Shown one piece after another: positions 16,914 to 25,679 of a DNA stretch of 53,305 bases (the stretch's first letter is position 1; each line of letters starts with the position of its first letter). The notes beneath the pieces are model-generated. The model saw nothing but the letters and a program-made list of their open reading frames with translations, did no database searches and was not told the DNA's origin. The stretch spans positions 1-53,305 of the forward strand of contig JYOD01000060.1 of NCBI GenBank assembly GCA_000955785.1. Direction: 5' to 3'. The translations under genes were made by a program, and so were the position numbers. The stretch comes from Burkholderiaceae bacterium 16. Lineage in GTDB: Bacteria > Pseudomonadota > Gammaproteobacteria > Burkholderiales > Burkholderiaceae.

Positions 16914-17712
16914 GGGTGCTGCCGCGTTCCTGCTGGTGCTGGCCGCGACGGGCGTGGGCGCGCAGACTGTTGAGGCAATGGTGAGCCCGACCACGCTGAT
17001 CGTGCGCGACAGCGGGGGGGCGCGCATTGTCTCTCTGCCGGGCAAGCCTGTGCTCTTTTGCGGGCTGGATCCGTTCGTGGGCTGGTCGGCGCGGTTGATT
17101 GGCGCGACGCTGCGGATGGAACCCGGCCAGCCGCCGGCGGTCGAGTCGCACGGGCGGACCATGTCGCTCACGGCGCTGCTTGCACGCGACGGCTGGCTGC
17201 GCCCTGAGACGCTGGATGAGGGCGCCCAGGTGGCGCTGGTCGAGCGCCGTGGCGGCTGGGCCTGTGCACCGAAGACGGAAGCCTTTGCGCAGATGAGCGC
17301 GCGCGTCGATCCGCAGATCCTGGCCAGCATCGCCATGAATGAATCGGCGTATCGGGGCCGACCCTGGCCGTGGACCCTCAACGTGGCCGGTCGCGGCATG
17401 TACTTCGCCACCCGGGAAGACGCGCATGCCGCGATCAACCAGCTGCTTTCTGAGAAGCGCTGCAATTTCGACGTTGGGATCATGCAGATCAACTGGTGTT
17501 ACCACGGCCAGCGGTTCGCCTCGTCGTGGGATGCGCTGGCGCCGGCGACCAACATCCGCGTGGCCGAAGCCATCCTGACGGAGAACCTGCAACGCAGTGG
17601 CTCCGCGATGAAGGCGGTGGCGTGGTACCACAGCGCCGACCCGAGCCGCGGCGGGCCGTATTTGGCTCGATTCATGAACCACTTCAAGCAAATGGATAGC
17701 AGGGCCCAATGA
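16906..17712 (+). CDS. lytic transglycosylase with SNase-like N-terminus (VirB1-like)
   Basis: 268 residues with a signal peptide (AFLLVLAATGVGAQ). Residues 22-110 (MVSPTTLIVRDSGGARIVSLPG...) resemble the strand pattern of staphylococcal-nuclease-like domains, without obvious catalytic Arg/Glu/Arg. The C-terminal half is an SLT/goose-lysozyme domain with the catalytic Glu in AMNESAYRG, followed by FDVGIMQINW. It probably opens peptidoglycan for the secretion channel. It starts at GTG 16906, overlapping VirB10 by 8 bases. A second transglycosylase (PilT-like) is at 18965. Confidence 0.82.
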   Translation: MIKGAAAFLLVLAATGVGAQTVEAMVSPTTLIVRDSGGARIVSLPGKPVLFCGLDPFVGWSARLIGATLRMEPGQPPAVESHGRTMSLTALLARDGWLRPETLDEGAQVALVERRGGWACAPKTEAFAQMSARVDPQILASIAMNESAYRGRPWPWTLNVAGRGMYFATREDAHAAINQLLSEKRCNFDVGIMQINWCYHGQRFASSWDALAPATNIRVAEAILTENLQRSGSAMKAVAWYHSADPSRGGPYLARFMNHFKQMDSRAQ

Positions 17713-18968
17713 GCAAGCATCTTCTTTACGCCGCCGTCGCCCTCTTGATCAGCGGCCCGTTATCCGCGGCGCCGACCGATCCGTTCGACTTCGACTATCA
17801 GGTCGTGGCGAAGGCTAGCGACCGGCCGGCGATGATCTTCAACGACGGCAGTAGCACCTACATCCAGCCTCGCGCGGGACAGCAGATTGTCGCGGGCGGT
17901 GGGCAGCAATCTGGTCCGTATATCGTGCTGGACGGCGTGCCTGATGTCGTGCGCTACACCACGAACGGGAACGAGGTGGTTGCGCGCTGGACGCGAGCGA
18001 ACGGGTTCACCGGCGAGCCCGCGAATCCTGCCGGCGAGTTGCCGCGCGGCTTCAGCGGCTTTAGCGGGCGCATTGCCTTGATCGGCAATCACAATGGTCT
18101 TGCGCTGGTGCGCCCGAGCGACACAACGATGCCACTGGCGCCGTTGATCAAGACCCTCGCGCCGGCTGGCTGGACCGGCTCGGCGCAGAAGGATATCGCT
18201 CTGAGCCAGGAGATGCGCTTCGCCACGCGCGCCGGCGAGAACTGGGTGCAAGCGCTTGAGCGCCTGCTGGCGCAGCGTGACCTGTACGCGGAACTGGACT
18301 TTGAGCGTCGGAACATTGCACTGCGGGCGACGGCACCGAAGTCTCTGGCGGTCGCCGGTACGGGTGTGGCGTCCCCTGCCGGGTTGGCGCCGGTCAATGC
18401 TGCCCCACAGATGATTGCAGCCTCTGCGGGAGAGGCCGCTGGCGGCCCGACTGGCGGCCTGACCGAAGGAGATGGCTCCGCCCTGGGCGATGCGTTCGAC
18501 GCGCAAGCCATTCGTGACACCAAGGCCGGCCGAATCGAGATCCGATTTGAAAAGAAGCCGACCGGCCTGGTGGTGCGACGTGACGGTGGTGAGGAACTGG
18601 ACACGACCTGGAACGAGGACGAGAGGGTGCTGTCGTTCCGCACCGCGGATCGTTTCACGGTAAGCGGCGGCGGCAAATCGGTTGAGGTCGCCCGCGTGCC
18701 GGGGATCGCCTATCTCTTCCCCCAAGACAACCCGGCTGGGTTGGCGCGCGTCTTCGAGAAGGATGGCGCTACCTACCTGAGCTTCCGCCAGTCGTTGGTG
18801 CAGGTCTCCGTCTTCGACGAGAGCAACCGGTCCAATGGGGAGCACAAGGACCGGTATTACAAATACAACGGGATTAGCGCTCGCCTGACGGTGATGGCGG
18901 ACGGTAAGGCGGTCACGGTGAGCAGGCAGCCTGAGGTCCGGTTCTACGAGCGGGCGGCGGTGCTATGA
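17709..18968 (+). CDS. periplasmic pilus/T4SS protein with TcpQ-like centre
   Basis: 419 residues with a signal peptide (LLYAAVALLISGPLSAA). Residues 25-100 (RPAMIFNDGSSTYIQP ... VVRYTTNGNEVVARW) look like the VirB9/CagX C-terminal beta domain. Residues 150-215 (GWTGSAQKDIALSQEMRFATRAGENWVQALERLLAQ) fit the TcpQ/PilL C-terminal domain. The last 150 residues (ARVFEKDGATYLSFR ... RYYKYNGISARLTVM) are again CagX-like. It probably assists the secretin or bridges pilus and secretion core. ATGA overlaps couple it to both neighbours. The domain reading is from motif patterns. Confidence 0.65.
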   Translation: MSKHLLYAAVALLISGPLSAAPTDPFDFDYQVVAKASDRPAMIFNDGSSTYIQPRAGQQIVAGGGQQSGPYIVLDGVPDVVRYTTNGNEVVARWTRANGFTGEPANPAGELPRGFSGFSGRIALIGNHNGLALVRPSDTTMPLAPLIKTLAPAGWTGSAQKDIALSQEMRFATRAGENWVQALERLLAQRDLYAELDFERRNIALRATAPKSLAVAGTGVASPAGLAPVNAAPQMIAASAGEAAGGPTGGLTEGDGSALGDAFDAQAIRDTKAGRIEIRFEKKPTGLVVRRDGGEELDTTWNEDERVLSFRTADRFTVSGGGKSVEVARVPGIAYLFPQDNPAGLARVFEKDGATYLSFRQSLVQVSVFDESNRSNGEHKDRYYKYNGISARLTVMADGKAVTVSRQPEVRFYERAAVL

Positions 18969-19423
18969 GTTTCCTGCCACGGCTGAGCATACCGCTTCTA
19001 GCTATCGGGCTTGCCCTGGGGGCGACGGGTTCCGTCATGGCGGACTGCCTGGACGATGCCGCCGTCTTCCACCAGGTGAGCCCGGTGCTACTGCGGGGCA
19101 TTGCGCAACACGAGTCGGGAATGCGCGCGTATGTGATCAATCGCAACACGAACGGCAGTGAAGACATTGGCCTCATGCAGATCAACACGGTGCATCTGCC
19201 CAGGCTTGCCAAGTACGGCATTACGCGGCAGTCGCTGTTCAATCCTTGCGTCAGTGCCTACGTCGGTGCGTGGATTCTGCGCGAGAACATGGACCGATAC
19301 GGGCCAACCTGGGACGCGGTGGGCGCGTACAACGCGGCCTCACCGGATAAGCGCCTCAGGTACATCAACCGCATCTACAGCACGCTGCAACGCGGCGTTC
19401 CGGCCAACCAAGCAATTAGATAA
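18965..19423 (+). CDS. pilT: PilT-like lytic transglycosylase
   Basis: 152 residues with a signal peptide (IPLLAIGLALGATGSVMA). An SLT domain follows with the catalytic Glu in GIAQHESGMRAY, then EDIGLMQINTVHLP and DAVGAYNA. In R64-type thin-pilus operons PilT is the dedicated peptidoglycan hydrolase; this is not the retraction ATPase of the same name. It overlaps the preceding gene by ATGA. Confidence 0.85.
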   Translation: MSFLPRLSIPLLAIGLALGATGSVMADCLDDAAVFHQVSPVLLRGIAQHESGMRAYVINRNTNGSEDIGLMQINTVHLPRLAKYGITRQSLFNPCVSAYVGAWILRENMDRYGPTWDAVGAYNAASPDKRLRYINRIYSTLQRGVPANQAIR

Positions 19424-19439
19424 CCGAAGGTAACAAGTC

Positions 19440-20045
19440 ATGCTTCACATTCATCAGATGCGCCGGTTGAGCCGGACTGTCCTTGCCATGAGCGCGCTGT
19501 GCGCGTGTGTTGCGGCCCAAGCGGCGGTACCGACCGCCTCGCCCTTCGGTATCGAGTCAACAGGCAACTTCGAGCCGGCGGCGCCGCTCAAGGGCGATGG
19601 CTGGCAGCGCCTCGCTGCAAGCAAAAAGGGCAGGTCTGTCGCAGCAGTCGAGCTGCCGAAGTCCGCGGTGAGCGATATAGCGCCCGCCTCTGTGTCTCCG
19701 GCCCCGGCCGCATCGCAACTCGCGGCAGCGCCGGCTGGCATCGCACCGGTCGTCGCGAGCGCGCCTGCTGCGCTCGCAGCCTGGACGGTGTCGCCGGCCG
19801 ATGGGACTTTTCGCCAGTTGATCGAGGCATGGGCGCCGCGGGCGGGATGGACGGTCGCGCCGTGGGAATTGGAGAAGGACGTGCCGATCGTCGGCAATGA
19901 TTCGATCCCGGGCGACTTCAAAGCGGCCGTGCGGCGGGTCCTGTCTTCGACCGAGATGACCGACTACATCATCAAGCCCTGCTTCTACTCGAACAACGTG
20001 GTGCGCGTGGTGAAGCTGACCACCAAGTGCGACCTGACCCAGTGA
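19440..20045 (+). CDS. TcpQ-domain pilus biogenesis protein (PilL C-terminal-like)
   Basis: 201 residues: a signal peptide (LAMSALCACVAAQA), an Ala/Pro-rich linker, and a C-terminal TcpQ-type domain (residues 115-200; FRQLIEAWAPRAGWTVAPWELEKDVPI ... FKAAVRRVLSSTEMTDYIIKPCFYSNNVVRVV). TcpQ/PilL proteins localise or stabilise the secretin encoded next (PilN). It lies 16 bases after pilT and 5 before pilN. Two Cys residues near the C-terminus could form a disulfide. Confidence 0.8.
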   Translation: MLHIHQMRRLSRTVLAMSALCACVAAQAAVPTASPFGIESTGNFEPAAPLKGDGWQRLAASKKGRSVAAVELPKSAVSDIAPASVSPAPAASQLAAAPAGIAPVVASAPAALAAWTVSPADGTFRQLIEAWAPRAGWTVAPWELEKDVPIVGNDSIPGDFKAAVRRVLSSTEMTDYIIKPCFYSNNVVRVVKLTTKCDLTQ

Positions 20046-20050
20046 CTCCT

Positions 20051-21850
20051 ATGATGCACATGAACCGATTCCTTCGACCCGCCGCTGGCGCCTTGCTCGT
20101 ATGCTCAACGCTGGCCGGCTGCGTCTCGCCGCGTCTTCTTGAAGACACCAGGCAAGCTGTCGACGATAGTCGCGCGCAAGGTGATGCGATGACCGGCGCG
20201 CTCTATGCCCGGATGCGCCGCGACCGCGCGGCTGTCGAGGCAGAGCAGGAAGTCTCCAAGCCCTTCCTTGTGGGCAGAGCCGTGCCTACCGCGCGAAACG
20301 TCACCCTCCCGTTGGCACTGCGCAATAACGTCGACACGTGGGTGGTCTTCCCGGAACGCGTCATGCCGCTGGCAGTCGCCGGGCAGCGCATTACCATGGC
20401 GACCGGGATCCCCGTAAAGGTTGAATCGGACGTCTATCTCCCGGCCAACATGTTGCTCCCGCGCAGCATGGCGGCGCAGGCCGGGCAGCAGTCGCGCAAT
20501 CAGCAGGCTGGGGGTGCGGTGCCGCAAGGCATGCCGGCGCTGGGCCAGGCCCCAGCCCTCGGTGCGCCGCTTCCGACCAGCCTCGTCGGCGGTGCCGGCA
20601 GCATAGCGCAGGCGACCCCGCTGGTGGAAAGCGCCTTGAGCGTGGAATTCAAGAACAGCGAGAAGATGCCGCTCGCCAACATGCTCGACCTGATTGCGAC
20701 GCGCCTGGGGATCAACTGGGAGTACAACGCATCGAAGGGCGTAATTCGCTTCTATCGTCTGACCACGAAGACTTGGCAGTTGCCGATGAAGGCGGGCACC
20801 AGCTCCTTCACCACGGAGTTCAAGGAGAGCGCGCGCGGTTCGAACGGCAGTTCGGGCGGTAGCGCAGGCCAGACAGCCAAGATCGATGGTGCGGTGAAGT
20901 CGGAGAGCAAGGACGTCAACGACATCGACGGCATCAAGAAGAGTATCGAGCCCGCCATGTCGATGGTGGGTAGTGCCGAGATCAACGCCGCCACCGGCAT
21001 TCTGACGCTGCGTGATACCAAGGAAGCGGTCGAGGCGGCCGATGAGATCGTACGTCGCCAGATTGCGATCTATTCCCGGATGGTCTACTTCAAGTTCCAG
21101 ACGGTTGACTTCACGGTCACGGATAACGGTGAGGCCGGGATGGACTGGAATGCGGTCCTCACCAAGGCACTCGAGCACGTACCGGGCTTCACGTTCACCG
21201 CGCTCTCTCCGGCTTCCTTGGTCTCACCCAGCGCCGGCACTTTCGGCCTGGGGATCACCTCGGGCGGATGGAATGGCACGCAGGCGATCGTGTCTGCGCT
21301 GAAGCAGTACGGGACAGTGACAACGTCCGTTGCGGTGCCGCTGGCGATGCGTAACCGGCACGCTGCGCAGTACAACAACCGTCGCGAGTTTGCCTATGTG
21401 TCTGCCACCACACCGGCGGCGTCTACGGTCGGCGGCACTGGCGGCACCCCTGGCATTACCACGTCCACGGGCACCGTCGGCTTCAAGCTCACGGTATTCC
21501 CGGATGCGACGTCACGCGACGACGTCAACCTGACGCTGGCATTCGACCAGTCGGCGCTCGATGGCCCGATCCAGACGTTCACCTCGGGTACCGGCGCGAA
21601 TCAGCAGTCGGTCCAGGTGCCGAAGACGATCGCCAAGGGCATCCCCGCGCAGGACCTGATCGTGCGCAACGGCCAGACGGTGATCGTGACGGCGTTCGAC
21701 CAGACCGATACGCAGATGACGCATCGCACGCTCGGAGATTTGCTCCCGACTATCGCCGGCGGCTCCCTGACTGCCACGAAGTCCCGCACCTTCACGTTGG
21801 TACTGGCCACGGTGATGATCGAAGATCAGGGCGAGGCCGCGGCGCAATGA
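20051..21850 (+). CDS. pilN: PilN-like type IVb pilus secretin (lipoprotein)
   Basis: About 599 residues from the ATG at 20051; the open frame runs 8 codons further upstream without a start context. A lipobox (STLAGCV) puts lipidation at the Cys near residue 23. The N1-like secretin domain (AEINAATGILTLRDTKEAVEAADEIV) and the C-terminal secretin domain (residues 350-590) form the outer membrane pore of the thin pilus, as in R64 PilN and TcpC. Ser/Gly-rich insertions occur near 250-275. It overlaps pilO by ATGA. Confidence 0.92.
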   Translation: MMHMNRFLRPAAGALLVCSTLAGCVSPRLLEDTRQAVDDSRAQGDAMTGALYARMRRDRAAVEAEQEVSKPFLVGRAVPTARNVTLPLALRNNVDTWVVFPERVMPLAVAGQRITMATGIPVKVESDVYLPANMLLPRSMAAQAGQQSRNQQAGGAVPQGMPALGQAPALGAPLPTSLVGGAGSIAQATPLVESALSVEFKNSEKMPLANMLDLIATRLGINWEYNASKGVIRFYRLTTKTWQLPMKAGTSSFTTEFKESARGSNGSSGGSAGQTAKIDGAVKSESKDVNDIDGIKKSIEPAMSMVGSAEINAATGILTLRDTKEAVEAADEIVRRQIAIYSRMVYFKFQTVDFTVTDNGEAGMDWNAVLTKALEHVPGFTFTALSPASLVSPSAGTFGLGITSGGWNGTQAIVSALKQYGTVTTSVAVPLAMRNRHAAQYNNRREFAYVSATTPAASTVGGTGGTPGITTSTGTVGFKLTVFPDATSRDDVNLTLAFDQSALDGPIQTFTSGTGANQQSVQVPKTIAKGIPAQDLIVRNGQTVIVTAFDQTDTQMTHRTLGDLLPTIAGGSLTATKSRTFTLVLATVMIEDQGEAAAQ

Positions 21851-23190
21851 TTCTCGACATCCACGGCAAAAAGCTGGTATTCGGCATGCAGTGGCGCACG
21901 CTGACCGGCAGCGGTGCGCCCGCGACGCTGGCGGCCAATATTGCGCGGGAGGTCAAGGCCGCGCGTATCTGGCACGAGGATCAGTCGCTGCACATGGGCT
22001 ATCTGGACGCCGCGGACGGCCAAGCCAAGATCAAGGACAAGCTGTACTCGGGGGCGGCCACGTTGGCCCGCATCCCCGACGTCGTGCCCAATGCGTTCTT
22101 TGTGTTCCGCCTGGACGCGCCTGGCCAGCTACCAATCTATCTGGTCTGCGGCATCGTCAAAGGCCGACCCCGCGTGGGCTTCGACCAGGTGGTGCACGAC
22201 GAGAAGACGCTCGCCCAGCTTGCGGCCGATTTCCCGACGAAGTGCGACGGCGACTTCAAGCTGGTGGGCAACGCGCCGGAACTGATGGCCTTGTTGCCGA
22301 CCGACCGCCGGATCACGCACCTGCCGTTTGCGCTGGAAGCGTTGGCCGCGCAGGCCGGGCCCGGGGCACTGCTGAAGAAGCCCGGTGCATCTTCTCAGCG
22401 CAAGCGGTTGCTGCTGCTTGCGTCGCTCGCGGTGGTGGGGGCTGTCGGCTGGAAGTACGGCAAGACCGAGTACGACGCCTATCAGCGCCGTCTACACCCG
22501 CCACCACCCCAGAAGACGCCCGCGGAACGCTATGCCGAGGACCTGGCCCAGCGAGCGGCAATGCCGGTCGCGCCGGTGGGCACCGCGATGGCGGCATGGT
22601 ATCGCTGGTTTGCCGATGCGGTGCCGTTGCAGGTCGGGGGCTGGACGCTCGCGGCCATCGCCTGCAACGACGTTGCCACGCCGGAGACGACCTGCGTGCT
22701 GACCTATGAGATCCAGCAGGGCGCCAAGGGGCTGACCAACCAGACGTTTCTGGCCGCGCTGCCGGACCACTTCGGTGCGCCGACCTTCTTGGCCGGCGAC
22801 ACCAAGGCCGCGGTGCCGGCCCAGGTGCCGATGGGGGCCCGGAGTCCCCTCGCGACAGTGCTGGAGAAACTGCCGACGGCGATGGACCTGCGCGTTCACT
22901 TCGGCTCTCAGCTGCAGACCCTTTGGCCGGTCGCGGCCAAGGCCGAACTCAAGGACGTCGCGATCTTTGGCACCGTCCCGCCAGAAGGGGCGGCCTCCCT
23001 GACGCATCCGGTTGTCTCCGGTGCCTGGGAAATCACCGGACCGCTGCGCAATCTGAGCGAATTCAAGGGATTCGGTCCGCAGGTCGTGGTGAAGACCATC
23101 GAACTCGCCGTGAACCTGAACGCCGCTCCCGACCTCAAGCAATCGAAATTCATGTTGACGGTCAAGGGCGATGCCTTTGCCCGCAACTGA
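21847..23190 (+). CDS. pilO: PilO-like type IVb pilus protein
   Basis: 447 residues. The N-terminal 170 residues are cytoplasmic (MILDIHGKKLVFGMQWRTL...), followed by one membrane helix (RLLLLASLAVVGAVGWKYG, about 185-203) and a periplasmic domain. This matches the PilO2 family of R64-type systems, part of the inner membrane assembly platform. It overlaps pilN by 4 bases; pilP follows after 14 bases. Confidence 0.88.
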   Translation: MILDIHGKKLVFGMQWRTLTGSGAPATLAANIAREVKAARIWHEDQSLHMGYLDAADGQAKIKDKLYSGAATLARIPDVVPNAFFVFRLDAPGQLPIYLVCGIVKGRPRVGFDQVVHDEKTLAQLAADFPTKCDGDFKLVGNAPELMALLPTDRRITHLPFALEALAAQAGPGALLKKPGASSQRKRLLLLASLAVVGAVGWKYGKTEYDAYQRRLHPPPPQKTPAERYAEDLAQRAAMPVAPVGTAMAAWYRWFADAVPLQVGGWTLAAIACNDVATPETTCVLTYEIQQGAKGLTNQTFLAALPDHFGAPTFLAGDTKAAVPAQVPMGARSPLATVLEKLPTAMDLRVHFGSQLQTLWPVAAKAELKDVAIFGTVPPEGAASLTHPVVSGAWEITGPLRNLSEFKGFGPQVVVKTIELAVNLNAAPDLKQSKFMLTVKGDAFARN

Positions 23191-23204
23191 GAAGGAAGAC
23201 TGAA

Positions 23205-23843
23205 ATGCGTGCTTACCCGATGACAATCCGCCGCGCGAGCGTGGCGATGGTCGCACTCCTTGCCTGCGGCGCGGCGCTTGCCGATGACGACAAATCGATC
23301 ACCCAGAAGCTGATCGAGGCCGACAGCAAGGTTGCGCTGCAGAAACTGGAGCAGGATCTTGCCAAGACCGCCCCGGCTCCGGCCTTGACCGCCGCACCGG
23401 CTGGCGCCACGACGGTCAAGGCGCACGAGCGCTCGCCGCAGACGATTGCCCTCTATGGCGTCGACGGCCGCGCTGCCGGCGGCGCTGTGAACCTGCGCAG
23501 CTACGTCAGGTGGGGTGATCAGGTCTATCCCGCGCGCGTTGGCGCAAAGTGGCGCGGCTTCACGGTGGCCGACATTTCGGAAGCCGGCACCACCTTTGCC
23601 CGAGGCAAGACCAAAGTGTTCGCCCCGTTGGTGCAGGAGGACGCGGCCGTGCTACTGGAGTCTGGGCGAGCGGGTGGACCTGAGGCGGCAACAGCCCGGC
23701 CAGCCGCGCCGCTGCCAGCACAGGTCCCAGCGATGACGCCGGGCTTCCCGACGGCGCCGCAGATGCCCATGCCGCAGCCAGCATTCCAGCCTCCGGTCCC
23801 GACGCCGCCGATGGCAGCGCCTGCGTCCGTGGCACAACGGTGA
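23205..23843 (+). CDS. pilP: PilP-like type IVb pilus protein
   Basis: 212 residues from the ATG at 23205, preceded by GAAGGAAG. Signal peptide (ASVAMVALLACGAALA), a coiled segment (QKLIEADSKVALQKLEQDLAK), a small beta domain (residues 75-145; TIALYGVDGRAAGGAVNLRSY, WRGFTVADISEAG) and a Pro/Met-rich tail. PilP of R64-type systems is a periplasmic partner of PilN and PilO. The Pro-rich tail makes it longer than many homologues. Confidence 0.85.
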   Translation: MRAYPMTIRRASVAMVALLACGAALADDDKSITQKLIEADSKVALQKLEQDLAKTAPAPALTAAPAGATTVKAHERSPQTIALYGVDGRAAGGAVNLRSYVRWGDQVYPARVGAKWRGFTVADISEAGTTFARGKTKVFAPLVQEDAAVLLESGRAGGPEAATARPAAPLPAQVPAMTPGFPTAPQMPMPQPAFQPPVPTPPMAAPASVAQR

Positions 23844-23854
23844 GGGCCGCCGCG

Positions 23855-25669
23855 ATGGCATTGTTCAGCAGACGCGAGCGCGCGGACGCCAACGTTGCCG
23901 GAGTAGGGGGCGTGACGGTGCTCACCGGCGCGGCGCCGGCCTTTGCGGCGTCTGCGCCCTCGAAGCCGGCGAATACTGGCGCCGCCACAATCGCTGCGCC
24001 GGCGGATGAGATCGGCACGGTGGACGAGCTTCCCATCTTCATCAAGACGCTCTACGACGAGTTGGACATGGCGCCATCGCTGCGGCATGGGATCTGCCCG
24101 GTGCTGGTTGAAGCTGCGGGTGGGCCGGGCGTGCGCGGCAAGTTCGCTCTGGTGGTCTCGCGGGAGATGGCCACGTCGGACGAGGCTGAGGAAATCATGC
24201 GGCAGGCTCGCCTGCTGTATGACCAGGCCGCACCGGCCACGCATCTTGCGGCCACGCAAGTCATGGTCGCCCTTTCCCGTGGCAGCGTCGATCCGCGCGG
24301 CGGGGTCGAGACCGACTACGTCATTGTCCGCCGACGCCCGGCCAGCGCGCTTTGGAACAACTTCGAGGCTGCGGCGCGCTTTGCGTTGCGCGAGAAGGCC
24401 TCGGATATCCACTGGGAGGTGGAAGATCAGGGGACGCATTCCCAGATCCGATTCGCCATCGACGGCTATCTCGTCGCCCCGGCGGAATTCCGGATGGAAA
24501 CCGGCGTGATGCTCGATACCCTGTCCCATATCTGGCAGAAGGGCAAAGGGGGATCGCAGGGGGTGTTCAGCCGGGTCTTGCCGCAGCAGACCAGCATTCG
24601 CACGCGCATCGACGGCGAGGCACTGGTGTTCCGCTGGGCATCGATGCAGAGCGCCACGGGCCATGTGACGGTCATGCGGATGCACCGCGAAGAAGCCCAA
24701 TCCCTGGAAGTGGACTTCGTCAACGACCTCGGTTACTTCGAGCAGCAGGCGCAGCTGCTCGACCGAAACACGATGCACCTCGGTGGCGGCACTGTCCTCG
24801 TTGGCGTCGTTGGCTCGGGCAAGACCACCACGGCCCACGCGATCATGCAGCGACAGCCGGGGTGGATGAACAAGATGGCCATCGAGGATCCGGTGGAGCT
24901 GCTTGCCAAGGGCACGCACCACTTTTCCGTGTCGCGCACGCTCGACGGTGCGAACCGGGATGAAGATCCCTTCATCGCGGCCAAGCGCCAGATCAAGCGG
25001 ATGAACCCGCATTTTGTGATGGTGGGCGAACTCCGGGATCACGAATCGGCCGGGCTGTTTCGGGACGTGGCGGGCGCAGGGCTGCGCGCGCTGACGACTG
25101 TCCACGCGCCGAGTGCGCTGACGGCGGCGGACCGGCTCTCGGACGGTGAACTGCGCATTCCACGCAGCGTCCTCGCCACGCCCGGCTTCATCAATCTCTA
25201 CGTCTATCAGGCATTGATGCCGAAGACCTGCAGTTGTGGCCTCCAGCACACGGCGATGAAGGAAGCGCTTGGCGCGAGAAAGCTGCAGCAGATTGAGCGG
25301 CTCTTCGGTTTCGATATCGAAGGCATCCGGCTGCGGAACCCGCTAGGCTGCGAGCTTTGCCAGCGTCCCAATCTGCCGGAGCTGAACGGCGCCCGCGGCC
25401 GGACTGTGGTGGCCGAGATGTTCGAGCCCGACGAGCAGGACCTGGCCTATATCCGCGACGCCAAGAACATCGAGTTGGCGGCTTACCAGCGCAGCAAGCG
25501 CCAGGTCGGATTCGACGTGCCGGACAGCACCGGGAAAACCGTGTTCGAGGTCGCCATGTACAAGGTCTTTGCCGGCGTGGTGGACCCGCGTGAGGCGGAG
25601 CGCCTGTGCTCGCTAGACGCCTACGAAGCCAGACTTGCCCGCCAGCGTGCGCGTGGCGAAAAGCACTGA
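23855..25669 (+). CDS. pilQ: PilQ-like pilus assembly ATPase
   Basis: About 604 residues. GspE/PulE-type ATPase: Walker A (GVVGSGKTTTAHAIM, near residue 318), Asp and Walker B boxes (MNPHFVMVGELRDHESAG), His box (LRALTTVHAPSA). Conserved Cys pairs near residues 450-505 (KTCSCG; GCELCQRP) suggest a zinc-binding module. ATG 23855 has GAGGG 8 bases upstream; a GTG at 23840 overlapping the pilP stop is possible. It powers pilin polymerisation. Confidence 0.92.
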   Translation: MALFSRRERADANVAGVGGVTVLTGAAPAFAASAPSKPANTGAATIAAPADEIGTVDELPIFIKTLYDELDMAPSLRHGICPVLVEAAGGPGVRGKFALVVSREMATSDEAEEIMRQARLLYDQAAPATHLAATQVMVALSRGSVDPRGGVETDYVIVRRRPASALWNNFEAAARFALREKASDIHWEVEDQGTHSQIRFAIDGYLVAPAEFRMETGVMLDTLSHIWQKGKGGSQGVFSRVLPQQTSIRTRIDGEALVFRWASMQSATGHVTVMRMHREEAQSLEVDFVNDLGYFEQQAQLLDRNTMHLGGGTVLVGVVGSGKTTTAHAIMQRQPGWMNKMAIEDPVELLAKGTHHFSVSRTLDGANRDEDPFIAAKRQIKRMNPHFVMVGELRDHESAGLFRDVAGAGLRALTTVHAPSALTAADRLSDGELRIPRSVLATPGFINLYVYQALMPKTCSCGLQHTAMKEALGARKLQQIERLFGFDIEGIRLRNPLGCELCQRPNLPELNGARGRTVVAEMFEPDEQDLAYIRDAKNIELAAYQRSKRQVGFDVPDSTGKTVFEVAMYKVFAGVVDPREAERLCSLDAYEARLARQRARGEKH

Positions 25670-25679
25670 GAGGATCGGC

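Noticed and set aside
23525..25249. Open frame of 574 codons antisense to pilP/pilQ
   Set aside because: No family pattern and low-quality composition; the plus strand has intact PilQ motifs.
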